Source of the DNA: Burkholderiaceae bacterium
Lineage (GTDB): Bacteria > Pseudomonadota > Gammaproteobacteria > Burkholderiales > Burkholderiaceae_E
Direction of reading: 5' to 3'
Assembly: GCA_027493945.1 (NCBI GenBank)
Contig: JAOSJU010000001.1
Span: forward strand, 3,158,484 to 3,222,483
Length of the DNA: 64,000 bases
The notes beneath the pieces were generated by a model that saw only the letters and a program-made list of their open reading frames with translations, made no database searches and had not been told where the DNA came from. The position numbers were made by a program, and so were the translations under genes. Below are positions 1-10,400 of the stretch, piece by piece; positions within the stretch are counted from its first letter, which is position 1, and each line of letters starts with the position of its first letter.

Positions 1-20
1 ATCGCACTACGAGCCCCCGC

Positions 21-722
21 GTGAGCCCGGAATCGACGCGCCCCGGCAACGAGCACCGGACCGGCGCGGCCGCACGCCGCCGCATCGGGCTGCTGGGCGG
101 CACCTTCGATCCGATCCACGTGGGCCATCTCGCGCTGGCGCGCGCGGCGCGCGAAGCGCTGCGGCTCGACGAACTGCGCTTCGTTCCCACCGGGCAGTCA
201 TGGCAGAAGCACGGATCGGGAATCGACGCGGCGGCGCGCCTCGAAATGGTGCGGCTCGCGGTCGGCTCGACGCCCGGCTTCGCGGTCGACGATCGCGAAG
301 TGCGACGCGCAGGGCCCAGCTACACGATCGACACGCTGATCGAGCTGCGCGCCGAGCTCGGACCCGAGCCTGCGCTGGTGCTGGTGCTCGGCAGCGACCA
401 GTTGCGCAACCTCGCCACCTGGCATCGCTATCGCGAGCTGCTGCAGCACGCGCACATCGCGGCAACCCGGCGCGGCACGCATCCGCTGGCGGATCTGGAC
501 CCGCCGGTCGAGGCGCTGGTTGCCGAGCATGGCCGCGACGCGCTGCCCGATGCCCCGTCGGGTGCGATCGTCTGGTTCGGCATGCCGCCGGTGCCGGTTT
601 CGGGCACCGCGCTGCGCGAGCGCCTCGCCCGCGGCGAGCGGCCGGCCGAATTGTTGCCGCCCGCCGTTCTCGACTATATTGAGCGGCATCGACTCTATCG
701 TGCCGGCGCCGCCTCGCCCTGA
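21..722 (+). CDS. nadD: Nicotinate-nucleotide adenylyltransferase
   Basis: NadD transfers AMP to nicotinate mononucleotide, making deamido-NAD in cytoplasmic NAD synthesis. The nucleotidyltransferase signature GGTFDPIHVGH is at residues 26-36, and a C-terminal VSGTALRERL stretch matches the family's second nucleotide-binding motif. At 233 aa it is slightly longer than usual because about 20 residues precede the fold. The start used is GTG at 21, but the frame stays open to the window edge, so the true start could lie further upstream. It heads the co-directional block nadD-rsfS-rlmH-maf-rng, a common betaproteobacterial order. Confidence 0.95.
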   Translation: MSPESTRPGNEHRTGAAARRRIGLLGGTFDPIHVGHLALARAAREALRLDELRFVPTGQSWQKHGSGIDAAARLEMVRLAVGSTPGFAVDDREVRRAGPSYTIDTLIELRAELGPEPALVLVLGSDQLRNLATWHRYRELLQHAHIAATRRGTHPLADLDPPVEALVAEHGRDALPDAPSGAIVWFGMPPVPVSGTALRERLARGERPAELLPPAVLDYIERHRLYRAGAASP

Positions 723-750
723 TCGCCGCACGCGTGTCCGAAGGAACCGG

Positions 751-1293
751 ATGGATCTCAGAAAGTTGCAGCGCATCGTCGTCGACGCTCTCGACGACAT
801 CAAGGCCCAGGACATCCGGGTCTTCGACACCACCAGCCTGACCGAACTCTTCGACCGGGTGATCATCGCCACCGGCACCTCGAACCGCCAGACCCGGGCG
901 CTCGCGGCGCACGTGCGCGACAAGTTCAAGGAGGCGGGCGGCAAGCTCGTTTCGATGGAAGGCACCGACACCGGCGAGTGGGTGCTCGTCGATCTCGGCG
1001 ACGCGGTCGTGCACATCATGCAGCCGACGATCCGCGCCTACTACAACCTCGAAGAGCTGTGGGGCGTCAAGCCGGTGCGCATGCGCATCGCGGCGCCGCC
1101 GCCTGCAGCCCGGGCAGCCGCGAAGAAGCCGGCCTCGACGAAGCCTGCTGCCGGCAAGCCTGCCGCCACGAAAACCGCCGCGAAGGCGCCCACGGCGAAG
1201 AAACCCGCCGCGAAGAAATCCGCGGCCGGCAAGCGCGCTGCGGCGGCTGGCAGCCCGGCGCGCAAGCGCAGCTCCCGCGCCGCCACAGGGTAA
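751..1293 (+). CDS. rsfS: Ribosomal silencing factor RsfS with Lys/Ala-rich tail
   Basis: RsfS binds ribosomal protein L14 and blocks subunit joining when nutrients are short. Residues 1 to about 112 form the RsfS domain (start MDLRKLQRIVVDALDD, later MEGTDTGEWVLVDLGDAVVH). The remaining 65 or so residues are an Ala/Lys/Pro-rich, basic, low-complexity tail of repeated AAKKPA-like units, similar in composition to histone H1-like tails. Typical RsfS proteins stop near 110-130 aa. The ATG at 751 follows an AAGGA ribosome-binding site, and the gene sits 28 bp after nadD. Confidence 0.93.
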   Translation: MDLRKLQRIVVDALDDIKAQDIRVFDTTSLTELFDRVIIATGTSNRQTRALAAHVRDKFKEAGGKLVSMEGTDTGEWVLVDLGDAVVHIMQPTIRAYYNLEELWGVKPVRMRIAAPPPAARAAAKKPASTKPAAGKPAATKTAAKAPTAKKPAAKKSAAGKRAAAAGSPARKRSSRAATG

Positions 1294-1305
1294 GAACGGC
1301 CGGGC

Positions 1306-1776
1306 ATGCTGATCCGCATCGTCGCGGTCGGCACGAAGATGCCGTCCTGGGTCGGTGCTGCGATCGACGACTACACCCGACGCCTTCCAGGCGACTGGCG
1401 GATCGACTGGCGCGAAGTGCGCGCCGAGCCGCGCGGTGCCTCGGGCCATGCCGGCGCATGGATGCAGCGCGAGGCCGCACGCATTCGCGCGGCCCTGCCC
1501 GACGATGCGCGAGTGGTCGTCCTCGACGAGCGCGGCCGCGACCTCGACACCCGGCAGTTCGCGCAGCGCGCAGCAGCGTGGCGCGACGAGGCGCGTCCGG
1601 TGGCGATCGTCATCGGCGGTCCCGACGGGCTCGACCCCGGGCTCGCGCGCGATGCGCACGAAACGCTGCGCCTGTCCAGCCTCACCCTGCCGCATCCGCT
1701 GGTGCGCGTGCTGCTGGCCGAACAGCTGTTTCGCGCCTGGTCGATCCTCGCCGGCCATCCCTATCATCGCGAATGA
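1306..1776 (+). CDS. rlmH: 23S rRNA (pseudouridine1915-N3)-methyltransferase
   Basis: RlmH is the SPOUT methyltransferase that methylates pseudouridine 1915 in helix 69 of 23S rRNA, in assembled 70S ribosomes. The 156-aa length is exactly usual. Visible landmarks are the start MLIRIVAVGTKMP, the SAM-binding knot loop IVIGGPDGLDP and the C-terminal HPYHRE signature. It follows rsfS by 12 bp, so the two ribosome-acting genes are probably co-transcribed. Confidence 0.95.
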   Translation: MLIRIVAVGTKMPSWVGAAIDDYTRRLPGDWRIDWREVRAEPRGASGHAGAWMQREAARIRAALPDDARVVVLDERGRDLDTRQFAQRAAAWRDEARPVAIVIGGPDGLDPGLARDAHETLRLSSLTLPHPLVRVLLAEQLFRAWSILAGHPYHRE

Positions 1777-1803
1777 CCCCCGTTGCCGCAGCCGCCCGAG
1801 CCC

Positions 1804-2412
1804 GTGACCGAATCCTTCGTCTATCTCGCATCGAAGAGCCCGCGACGCCAGGAGTTGCTGCGCCAGATAGGCGTGCGCTTCGAGCCGCTGCTTCCCGACG
1901 AGGACGAGGACGCCGAAGCGCTGGAGGCGGTGCGCGCCGGCGAATCGCCGGCCGTCTACGTGCGGCGCGTCACGCTCGCCAAGGCGCAGGCCGCGCGCGA
2001 GCGCCTGGCACGCCGCGCACTGCCCGCGGCGCCGATCGTGGTCAGCGACACCACGGTCGCGATCGGCGGGCGGATCCTCGGCAAGCCGGTCGACGCGGCC
2101 GACGCCGCGCGGATGCTGCGCATGCTGTCGGGGCGCACGCACCGCGTGCTCAGCGCGGTGGCCGTGGCACGCGGCGCGCGCGTCGAATCGGCGCTGAACG
2201 TCTCGCGGGTGGTCTTCGCCCGCCTGCCGGCTGCCTGGATCGACGCCTACGTGGCCAGCGGCGAGCCGATGGACAAGGCCGGCGCGTACGCGATCCAGGG
2301 CGCCGCCGCGCGCCACGTGCGCCGCATCGACGGCAGCCACTCCGGTATCATGGGTCTCCCCCTGTACGAGACGTCCCGGCTGCTGCGCGGGGCCGGCCAG
2401 TCGCAGCAATGA
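1804..2412 (+). CDS. maf: Maf nucleotide pyrophosphatase, YhdE type
   Basis: Maf-family pyrophosphatases remove non-canonical or excess nucleoside triphosphates; the YhdE group prefers dTTP/UTP. The substrate loop [10 protein letters not shown], the segment [14 protein letters not shown] and the YAIQG motif are present. GTG at 1804 ([15 protein letters not shown]) gives the usual N terminus. An in-frame TTG at 1783 would add seven residues and is the alternative. The stop codon overlaps the start of rng as ATGA, indicating translational coupling. Confidence 0.92.
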   Translation: MTESFVYLASKSPRRQELLRQIGVRFEPLLPDEDEDAEALEAVRAGESPAVYVRRVTLAKAQAARERLARRALPAAPIVVSDTTVAIGGRILGKPVDAADAARMLRMLSGRTHRVLSAVAVARGARVESALNVSRVVFARLPAAWIDAYVASGEPMDKAGAYAIQGAAARHVRRIDGSHSGIMGLPLYETSRLLRGAGQSQQ

Positions 2413-3875
2413 CCGAAGAGATCCTCGTCAACCACACCGCGCACGAGACGCGCGTGGCCGTCGTCCAGCAAGGCGCCACCCAGGAACTCCACATCGAACG
2501 CGCGGCCACCCGCGGGCTGGTCGGCAACGTCTGTCTCGGCAAGGTTTCGCGCGTGCTGCCCGGCATGCAGTCGGCGTTCATCGACATCGGACTGGAACGC
2601 GCCGCATTCCTGCACGTGGCCGACCTCTGGCAATCGCGAAGCAATACTGCCGGCGCCAGCGGCCATCCCGCGCCGATCGAGAAGCTGCTGTTCGAAGGCC
2701 AGCCGTTGCTGGTGCAGGTGATCAAGGATCCGCTCGGCACCAAGGGGGCGCGGCTGTCCACGCAGATCAGCATCGCGGGCCGGCTGCTGGTCTACCTGCC
2801 GCAAGACCCGCACATCGGCGTGTCGCAACGCATCGAAGACGAAACCGGGCGCCAGTTGCTGCGCAGCCGGCTGCAGAAGCTGCTGCCCGCCGACGAGAAG
2901 GGCGGCTTCATCATCCGCACCTCGGCCGAAGACGCCGGCGAGTCCGAGCTCGAGGCCGACATCGCGTATCTGCGGCAGCGCTGGCGGCAGATCCTCGACG
3001 GCAGCCGCCGCGTGTCCGCGCCCGCACTGCTCTACCAGGAGCTCAGCCTCGGTCAGCGGGTGCTGCGCGACATCGGCGGCGAGTCTACGGCGGCGATCCT
3101 GGTCGACTCTCCCGAGGCGCTGGCCGAGCTGTCGGAGTTCGCGCGCACCTACATGCCGGCGATGGCGGGCCGCCTTCGCCAGTACACCGGCGAGCGCCCG
3201 CTGTTCGAGCTGCACGGCGTCGAGGGCGAGATCGCCAAGGCGCTGTCGCGCCGCGTCGACCTGAAGTCGGGCGGCTACCTGATCATCGACCAGACCGAGG
3301 CGATGACCACGATCGACGTCAACACCGGCGGCTACATCGGCGGGCGCAACTTCGACGACACGATCTTTCGCACCAACCTCGAGGCAGCGCACGCGATCGC
3401 GCGCCAGCTGCGCGTGCGCAACCTCGGCGGCATCATCATCGTCGACTTCATCGACATGGCGAGCGGCGAGCACCGCGACCAGGTGCTGCAGGAACTGCGC
3501 AAGGCGCTGGCGCGCGACCGCACCCGCTCGAGCGTGAACGGCTTCACCTCGCTCGGCCTGGTCGAGATGACGCGCAAGCGCACCCGCGAGTCGCTCGCGC
3601 ACCTGCTGCTCGAACCCTGTCCCACCTGCGAAGGCAAGGGCCAGGTGAAGACCGCGCGCACCGTCTGCTACGAGATCCTGCGCGAGATCCAGCGCGAGGC
3701 GCGGCAATTCAATCCGCGCGAATTCCGCATCGTCGCGTCGCAACAGGTGATCGACCTGTTCCTCGAGGAGGAAGCGCAGCCGCTGGCGGCGCTCGGCGAC
3801 CTGATCGGCAAGCGCATCGCGCTGCAGGTGGAGACGCTGTACCTGCAGGAGCAGTACGACATCGTGCTGATGTAG
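2409..3875 (+). CDS. rng: Ribonuclease G
   Basis: RNase G is an endoribonuclease of the RNase E/G family that matures the 5' end of 16S rRNA and decays some mRNAs. This 488-aa protein has an N-terminal S1 domain and the DNase I-like catalytic part containing TIDVNTGG and IIVDFIDM, which carry the metal-binding aspartates. The zinc-link CPTC is at residues 404-407. It lacks the long C-terminal scaffold of RNase E, so G is the better call. The ATG overlaps the maf stop. Confidence 0.95.
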   Translation: MTEEILVNHTAHETRVAVVQQGATQELHIERAATRGLVGNVCLGKVSRVLPGMQSAFIDIGLERAAFLHVADLWQSRSNTAGASGHPAPIEKLLFEGQPLLVQVIKDPLGTKGARLSTQISIAGRLLVYLPQDPHIGVSQRIEDETGRQLLRSRLQKLLPADEKGGFIIRTSAEDAGESELEADIAYLRQRWRQILDGSRRVSAPALLYQELSLGQRVLRDIGGESTAAILVDSPEALAELSEFARTYMPAMAGRLRQYTGERPLFELHGVEGEIAKALSRRVDLKSGGYLIIDQTEAMTTIDVNTGGYIGGRNFDDTIFRTNLEAAHAIARQLRVRNLGGIIIVDFIDMASGEHRDQVLQELRKALARDRTRSSVNGFTSLGLVEMTRKRTRESLAHLLLEPCPTCEGKGQVKTARTVCYEILREIQREARQFNPREFRIVASQQVIDLFLEEEAQPLAALGDLIGKRIALQVETLYLQEQYDIVLM

Positions 3876-4000
3876 GACTTCGCGGGATCTGCAGCCATCT
3901 CGCCGGCTGATTGGCGACGGCAGTCCGGGATCACCTTCACCTGACACCGTCCCGGGGTTACCATGGCTCCGGCACGCCACGGATCGATTCCCACAGACCC

Positions 4001-4290
4001 ATGAACCGCGCGGAGATACTCGAACACCGGCCCGGAGCAAGTCCGAACTGGCGGCTCGCTATGGGGTCACCCGCCTGGCGTTGTTCGGCTCCACGGCCCG
4101 TGATTCGGCATGTGCCGACAGCGATATCGATATCCTCGTGTCTTTCGACGGTCCGGCCACTTCGGAGCGCTATTTCGGGGTCCAGTTCCACCTCGAAGAT
4201 CTGCTGGGAAGGCCCATCGACCTTGTTACCGACAAGGCACTTCGACCCGAGCTCCGGCCCTTCATCGAGCGCGAGGCCGTGCATGTCTGA
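4001..4290 (+). CDS. mntA: MntA-type nucleotidyltransferase antitoxin (frameshifted as read)
   Basis: This is a minimal nucleotidyltransferase (MNT) with the signature GSTARDSACADSDID, which fits GSX10DXD. In known MntA/HepT pairs the MNT protein neutralises the toxin by AMPylating it. The ATG at 4001 (MNRAEILEH) is in a different frame from the body (RSKSELAARYGVTRL). Adding one base in CCGG at 4027-4030 restores MNRAEILEHLARSKSELAARYG, a normal N terminus of about 96 residues. The last codons overlap hepT by 8 bp. Function is inferred from the motif plus the adjacent HEPN gene. Confidence 0.85.
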
Positions 4291-4633
4291 AGCCGCTGCA
4301 CGCGAGTGGCGCTTTTACGCCGACGACATGATCGTGTTCGCCGAGAAGGTGCTCGGCTACACGTCCGGTCTGGACCAGCAGACCTTCGTGACCAACGGCC
4401 TGGTTTACGACGCGACCCTCCGGAATCTCGAGCTGATCGGCGAGGCAGCGACCCGTGTGCCGGAAGACGTGCGATCAGCCCATCCCGAAGTTCCATGGCG
4501 CTTGATCGTCGCGACACGCAACCGGCTGATTCACAGCTACCTCGGCATCGATAACGACACGCTCTGGAGCATCGTCATCACTGATGTGCCCGCATTGTTG
4601 CCGGTACTGCGCGCGCTACGGCGATCTTCGTAG
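4283..4633 (+). CDS. hepT: HepT-like HEPN ribonuclease toxin
   Basis: A 116-aa HEPN-fold (DUF86) protein. The catalytic and modification motif RX4HXY is intact at residues 79-86 (RNRLIHSY): Arg and His form the RNase site, and the Tyr is the known AMPylation target in HepT toxins. It overlaps the upstream MNT gene at ATGTCTGA, the standard arrangement for this type VII pair. The toxin is complete while the antitoxin is frameshifted as read, which argues that the frameshift is not real. Confidence 0.9.
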   Translation: MSEAAAREWRFYADDMIVFAEKVLGYTSGLDQQTFVTNGLVYDATLRNLELIGEAATRVPEDVRSAHPEVPWRLIVATRNRLIHSYLGIDNDTLWSIVITDVPALLPVLRALRRSS

Positions 4634-4683
4634 CCACCCGTCTTCGAGGTGAATCACGACGCCTCCCCGAGTCGCGCGAGACG

Positions 4684-5039
4684 TCACACGAGCTTCGACG
4701 CGTCCACCGGCTTGCCGTCGGCCAGCGCGAGCCAGCCCTTGACGATCCGGTAGATGACCCAGACCAGCACCGCCAGCAGCAGCGGGAAGCCGATCAGCAC
4801 GAACATCAGCAGCCACGAGACGACGGCGCCGGCCACCCCGTACCAGAAGGTCTTGATCTGCCACTCGAAGTGGCTGGCCACCCAGTGCCGGCGACGTCGT
4901 CGCGCTTCAGGTAGTTGATGATGATCGCGGCGATCGCAGTCATGCCAACCAGGCACGACACCGCATACAGCGCATAGCAGATGGTCGCGAGGCGTTTGGC
5001 GTCGGCGATTCGTGCTTCGTCGGTGACGGTCGGTTCCAT
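4684..5039 (-). CDS. Small membrane protein, DUF4870-like (frameshifted as read)
   Basis: The N-terminal part (MEPTVTDEARIADAKRLATICY, one hydrophobic helix, INYLKRDDVAGT) and the C-terminal part (WVASHFEWQIKTFWYG, a second long hydrophobic segment, VWVIYRIVKGWLALADGKPVD) lie in two frames. One base added near 4885 turns ACTGGG into ACCTGGG and joins them into a roughly 118-aa membrane protein of the DUF4870 type seen in many betaproteobacteria. No function is assigned. It is co-directional with the AhpD-like gene. Confidence 0.75.
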
Positions 5040-5057
5040 CGTCAGCCTCCTCTTCGT

Positions 5058-5642
5058 TCAGGATTTCGACCTCGGCACGCGCCCGAGCAGGTAGAACTCG
5101 GGGTTCGGCATCATGTTCGACATGTTCGCCATGCGGTTCGACAGCGCGAAGAACGCGGCGATCGCGCCGATGTCCCGGGCGTCCTCGTCGCTGAACCCGT
5201 GCCGGTGCAGTTCGGCGAAGTCGGCCTCGTCGATCTCGTTCGATTGCAGCGACACCTTCATCGCGAACGCGATCATCGCACGCTGGCGCGGCGTGAGGTC
5301 GGCCTTGCGCCAGTTGGTGGCGAGCTGGTCGGCGATCAGCGGATTCTTCTCGTAGATGCGCAGGATCGCCCCGTGCGCGACCACGCAGTACAGGCAGCCG
5401 TTGGCGCCGCTGGTGGCCACGACGATCATCTCCTTCTCGCCCTTCGACAGGCTGTTCTCGCGCAGCATCAGCGCGTCGTGGTACGCGAAGAAGGCGCGGA
5501 ACTCGTCGGGCCGGCGGGCGAGCTTCAGGAACACGGTCGGCACGAAACCCGACTTCTCCTGCACCGCGACGATGCGCTCGCGAATGTCGTCGGGCAACTC
5601 GGCCAGCGCGGCCACCGGGTAGCGATCGGCATTCTGTGCCAT
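5058..5642 (-). CDS. AhpD-like peroxidase-related protein (carboxymuconolactone decarboxylase fold)
   Basis: A 194-aa cytoplasmic protein of the AhpD/CMD superfamily. The redox motif CLYC at residues 83-86, followed by His90, is the CxxC-x3-H pattern of AhpD-type thiol peroxidases. A good ribosome-binding site (AAGGAG) precedes the ATG at 5642. Its partner reductant is unknown. It begins 14 bp after the end of msbA, so it is probably in the dnaE-msbA transcript. Confidence 0.88.
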   Translation of the reverse strand: MAQNADRYPVAALAELPDDIRERIVAVQEKSGFVPTVFLKLARRPDEFRAFFAYHDALMLRENSLSKGEKEMIVVATSGANGCLYCVVAHGAILRIYEKNPLIADQLATNWRKADLTPRQRAMIAFAMKVSLQSNEIDEADFAELHRHGFSDEDARDIGAIAAFFALSNRMANMSNMMPNPEFYLLGRVPRSKS

Positions 5643-5656
5643 GTCGGAAATCTCCT

Positions 5657-7429
5657 TCAGGATTGCGGGTTGCCGTACTGGATCCGGTACAGGCGCGCGT
5701 AGAGCGAGTCGGCCGCGAGCAGCTCGGCGTGGGTGCCCTGCTCGACGATGCGCCCCTGCTCGAACACCAGGATGCGGTCGGCGCGCTCGATCGTCGAGAG
5801 CCGGTGGGCGATGACCAGCGTGGTGCGCCCGCGCATCGTGCGCTCGAGCGCGAGTTGCACCTCGCGCTCGGTTTCGGAATCGAGCGCCGAGGTCGCCTCG
5901 TCGAGCAGCAGGATCGGCGCGTCCTTCACGATCGCGCGCGCGAGCGCCAGCCGCTGTCGCTGGCCTCCCGACAGCCGCGTGCCGCGCTCGCCCACCGACG
6001 CATCCAGACCTTCGGGCAGCGCGCGCACCGCGGCGTCGAGCATCGCCGCCTCCAGCGCGGTCCAGATGCGGGCGTCGTCGACCTCGTCTTCCGAGCCGAA
6101 CGCGACGTTGGCGCGAATGCTGTCGTTGAACAGCACCACCTCCTGGCTCACCAGCGCGAATTGCCGGCGCAGGTCGGCCAGGCGCAGCTCGGGAAGCGGC
6201 GTGCCGTCGATGGTGATGCGGCCCGCGGTGGGCTCGATGAAGCGCGGCAGCAGGTTCAGCAGCGTGGTCTTTCCGGCTCCGGAGGCGCCCACCAGCGCGA
6301 CCACCTCGCCGGCACGCACCCGCACGTCGATGCCGCGCAGCGCATCGGACGCCGCGCCCGAATAGCGGAACGACACCTGCTCGAAAGCGAGCTCGCCGCG
6401 CGCGCGGTCGAGCCGCTGCGTGCCGCGGTCGTCCTCCTCGCCCTTGTCGAGCAGCGCGAAGACCGATTCGGCCGCGGCCAGCCCGCGCTGCAGCTGCGCG
6501 TTCACGTCGGCCAGGTGCTTGAGCGGCGCGAGCAGCATCAGCATCGCGGTGATGAACGACACGAAGCCGCCGACCGTGGTCTGGTTGTCCATCGACTGCA
6601 CCAGCGCGATCGTGACGACGATCGCCACCGCGACCGCGGCGCACAGCTGCGTGATCGGCACGGTGGCGCTGCCGGCCACCGTCATGCGCATCGCGAAGCC
6701 CCGCAGTTTCTCGCTGGTGCGCTCGAACAGCCGCGCCTGCTCGCCGTAGCCGCCGAAGATCTTGATGACCTTGTAGCCGTGCACCGCCTCCTCGACCACG
6801 CGCGTGAGCTCGCCGGTGTATTCGAGGCTGCGCCGGCTGAGCTGGCGCATGCGCCGGCTGTACAGCGCCACCACCAGCGCCACCACCGGGATCAACGCGA
6901 GCGCGACCAGCGTGAGCTTCCAGTTCAGGTAGAGCAGCCAGCCCAGCAGGCCGACGATGACCAGCGAGTCGCGCACCAGCACCGTGAGCGCGCGCGTGAC
7001 CGCCGCGGTGACGTTGGTGACCTCGAAGACGATCCGCGAGATCAGCATTCCCGAGGCTTCGCGCTCGAACTCGGCCGAGGACAGCCGCATCATGCGCCCG
7101 AACATTTCGCGCCTGAGGTCGACCAGCACGCGGTTGGCGACCCACGACAACGCGTAGCTGCTGCTGAACGTGGCGACGCCGCGCACCACGAAAATGCCCA
7201 CGAGGGCCACCGGCACCAACCACAGCGGAAAATCGGAGCGCGCGACGAAGCCCTGGTCGAGCAGCGGCTTCATCAACGCCGGGAACAAGGGCTCGGTAGC
7301 GGCCGCGACCACCATCGCCAGCAGCGCGACCGCGAACCCGACCCGGTAGGGGTGCGTGTAGGCGAACAGGCGGCGATAGACCGCCCAGCTCGATCCCGAG
7401 GCCTTCACACCCGGCTCAGGCGGGCTCAA
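5657..7429 (-). CDS. msbA: Lipid A export ATP-binding/permease MsbA
   Basis: A half-transporter ABC protein that flips lipid A-core across the inner membrane. At 590 aa it has an N-terminal six-helix membrane domain and a C-terminal nucleotide-binding domain with Walker A GASGAGKTTL, signature LSGGQRQRLALARAI and Walker B ILLLDEATSALD. The only start that gives a full N terminus is TTG at 7429, overlapping the dnaE stop as TTGA. A GTG seven codons in is the alternative. A general lipid exporter is the other reading, but length and context favour MsbA. Confidence 0.88.
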   Translation of the reverse strand: MSPPEPGVKASGSSWAVYRRLFAYTHPYRVGFAVALLAMVVAAATEPLFPALMKPLLDQGFVARSDFPLWLVPVALVGIFVVRGVATFSSSYALSWVANRVLVDLRREMFGRMMRLSSAEFEREASGMLISRIVFEVTNVTAAVTRALTVLVRDSLVIVGLLGWLLYLNWKLTLVALALIPVVALVVALYSRRMRQLSRRSLEYTGELTRVVEEAVHGYKVIKIFGGYGEQARLFERTSEKLRGFAMRMTVAGSATVPITQLCAAVAVAIVVTIALVQSMDNQTTVGGFVSFITAMLMLLAPLKHLADVNAQLQRGLAAAESVFALLDKGEEDDRGTQRLDRARGELAFEQVSFRYSGAASDALRGIDVRVRAGEVVALVGASGAGKTTLLNLLPRFIEPTAGRITIDGTPLPELRLADLRRQFALVSQEVVLFNDSIRANVAFGSEDEVDDARIWTALEAAMLDAAVRALPEGLDASVGERGTRLSGGQRQRLALARAIVKDAPILLLDEATSALDSETEREVQLALERTMRGRTTLVIAHRLSTIERADRILVFEQGRIVEQGTHAELLAADSLYARLYRIQYGNPQS

Positions 7430-10400
7430 TACTCGACCTCCGCGGCCAGCGGGTGCAGCGCCGAGCGGATCGCGCCGATCAGGTCATCGTGCGGCTGCAC
7501 GCGCCAGCGCGAACCCAGCTCGATCGCGCAGGCGGCTTCGCGATTGCCGTATTCGACCACCACGGGGATCGCGTGCGCCGCCTCGCGATCGCCCACCGCA
7601 AACGGCGCGATCGCGCCGCGCAGCGCGACGCCGTCGGCGATGCCGTTCAGGCGGATGCGCAGCCGCTTGCCGAACTCCTGGCGCGCACCGACCAGGTCGA
7701 GAAGCCGCTCGGCGACGATGCGCTGGCCGCCGGTGTAGTCGTCGCGGCTCACCTTGCCGAGCACGACCAGCAGTTCGTCGTCGCGGATCAGCCGGCGCTG
7801 CGCGTCGTACAGCTCGTTGTAGACCGCGACGTCGACCGCGGCGCTGCCGTCGTCCAGGGTGACGAAGACCATCTTGCCGCGGCGGGTCATCTGCGGGCGC
7901 TGCGACGCGACGATGCCGGCGATCCACGCCGGCTGCGGGCCGGGCTGCAGCTCGGCCAGCCGCAAGCGCGCAAAGCTGCGCACTTCCGCGGCGTAGGCGT
8001 CGAACAGGTGGCCGCTGAGGAACAGCCCGAGCGCGGCCTTCTCCTCCTGCAGGCGCTGCCTTTCGCTCCAGGCCGGCGCGGAAATCCATTCTGGCGCGCT
8101 CGGCAGGCCGCCCGCCTCGTCGCCGAACAGGCTGACCTGGTCGATCGCCGCACCGGCGGCATCGGCCGCGTCGATCGCGCGCCCGACGTTGGCCAGCAGC
8201 CTCGCGCGGTCGGCGTCGAGCGCGTCGAATGCACCGGCGCGCACCAGCGCCTCGATCGCGCGCCGGTTGACGAGCTTGCGGTCGATGCGCGCGCAGAAGT
8301 CGAACAGGTCGGTGAACGGCCGCTCGGCGCGCGCGCGCAGGACGTCGGCCACTGCCGACTCGCCGGTGCCCTTCACCGCGCCCAGCCCGTAGCGGATCGC
8401 GCGATCGCCCACCGGCTCGAAGCGCAGGGCCGATGCGTTGATGTCGGGCGGCAGCAGCTCGATGCGGTTGGCGCGCGCGTCGTCGACGAACAGTTTCACC
8501 TTGTCGGTGTCGTCCATGTCGGAGGACAGCGTCGCGGCCATGAACTCGGCCGGGAAGCAGGCCTTCAGCCGGGCGGTGTGGTAGGTGACCACCGCATAGG
8601 CCGCCGTGTGCGACTTGTTGAAACCGTATTCGGCGAACATCGCCATCAGATCGAACAGCTTGTTGGCCAGTTCGACCGGGTAGCCCTTCGCCTTCGCACC
8701 GTCGACGAACGTGTCGCGGTGCTGCGCCATCTCCTCGGGCTTCTTCTTGCCCATCGCGCGGCGCAGCAGGTCGGCCCCGCCCAGCGTGTAGCCGCCGACG
8801 ATCTGCGCGATCTGCATCACCTGTTCCTGGTAGACGATGACGCCGTAGGTGGGTTCCAGGCAGGCCTGCAGGTCGGGATGGAAGTAGTCGATTCTCTGCT
8901 GGCCCTTCTTGCGCAGGATGAAGTCGTCGACCATGCCCGAGCCGAGCGGCCCGGGCCGGTACAGCGCGAGCACCGCGATGATGTCCTCGAAGCGGTCGGG
9001 CTGAAGCTTCTTCAGCAGCTTCTTCATGCCCTCGCTTTCCAGCTGGAACACCGCGGTGGTGTTCGCGTCCTTCAGCACCTGGTAGGCCTTCGGGTCGTCG
9101 AAGCCCAGCTTGTTCAGGTCGAGCTGCAGTTGCGGATGGCGACGGTTGATGTAGGCGACCGCGAGGTCGATGATCGTGAGGTTGCGCAGGCCCAGGAAGT
9201 CGAACTTCACCAGGCCCACCGCCTCGACGTCGTCCTTGTCGAACTGGCTCACCACGCCGGCCTCGGCGCCGGGCTGCTTGTACAGCGGGCAGAAGTCGGT
9301 GAGCCGGCCCGGCGCGATCAGCACGCCGCCGGCGTGCATGCCGACATTGCGGGTCAGGTCTTCGAGCGGCTCGGCCAGCGCAAGCAGCTCGCGCACCTCG
9401 TCTTCCTTCTGCTCGCGCTCGGCCAGCAGCGGCTCGGCCTCGCGCGCCTTCGCGAGCGACAGCGGCTTGTTCTGCACCACCGGCACGAGCTTGGAGAGCT
9501 GGTCGCAGAAGTTGTAGCCCATGTCGAGCACGCGGCCGACGTCGCGGATCACCGCCTTCGAGGCCATCGTGCCGAAGGTGACGATCTGCGACACCGCCTG
9601 CTCGCCGTAGCGGCCGCGCACGTACTCGATCACGCGGTAGCGCTGGTCCTGGCAGAAGTCGATGTCGAAGTCGGGCATCGACACGCGCTCGGGGTTCAGG
9701 AAGCGTTCGAACAGCAGCGCGTACGGGATCGGGTCGAGGTCGGTGATGCCGAGCGCGAACGCCACCAGCGACCCGGCGCCCGAACCGCGGCCCGGCCCCA
9801 CCGGAACGCCGTTGTTCTTGGCCCAGTTGATGAAATCGGCGACGATGAGGAAGTATCCGGCGAAACCCATCTGCACGATCGTGTCGCACTCGTATTCGAG
9901 GCGCCGGCCGTACCGCTCGCGGCGCGCCCCGATCGCCTCCGGCGAATCGCCGCCCTCCGGGAACAGCTTCGCCATCCGCTGCGCCAGCCCTCGCGCGCGA
10001 GCTGGCGCATGTAGTCGTCGAGGGTGATCCCGGGCGGGGTCGGGAACTTCGGCAGCTGCGGCTTGCCGAGCTCCATCGTCAGGCTGCAGCGCCGCGCGAT
10101 CTCGACGCTGTTGGCAAGCGCCTCGGGCAGGTCGGCGAAGACTTCGGCCATCCCGGCCTGCGACCTGAAATACTGGGCTTCGGTGAAGCGCCGCGCCCGC
10201 CGCGGATTGGCGAGGATTTCACCTTCGGCGATGCACACCCTGGCCTCGTGCGCGCGGAAGTCGTCGCGCGCGATGAACTGCACCGGATGCGTGGCGACGA
10301 TCGGCAGGCCCAGTTCCGAGGCGAGCTGCGCGGCCGCGCGCGTGTGCAGCTCGTCTTCGTCGCGGCCGGCGCGCTGCACTTCCAGGAACCAGGCATCGGG

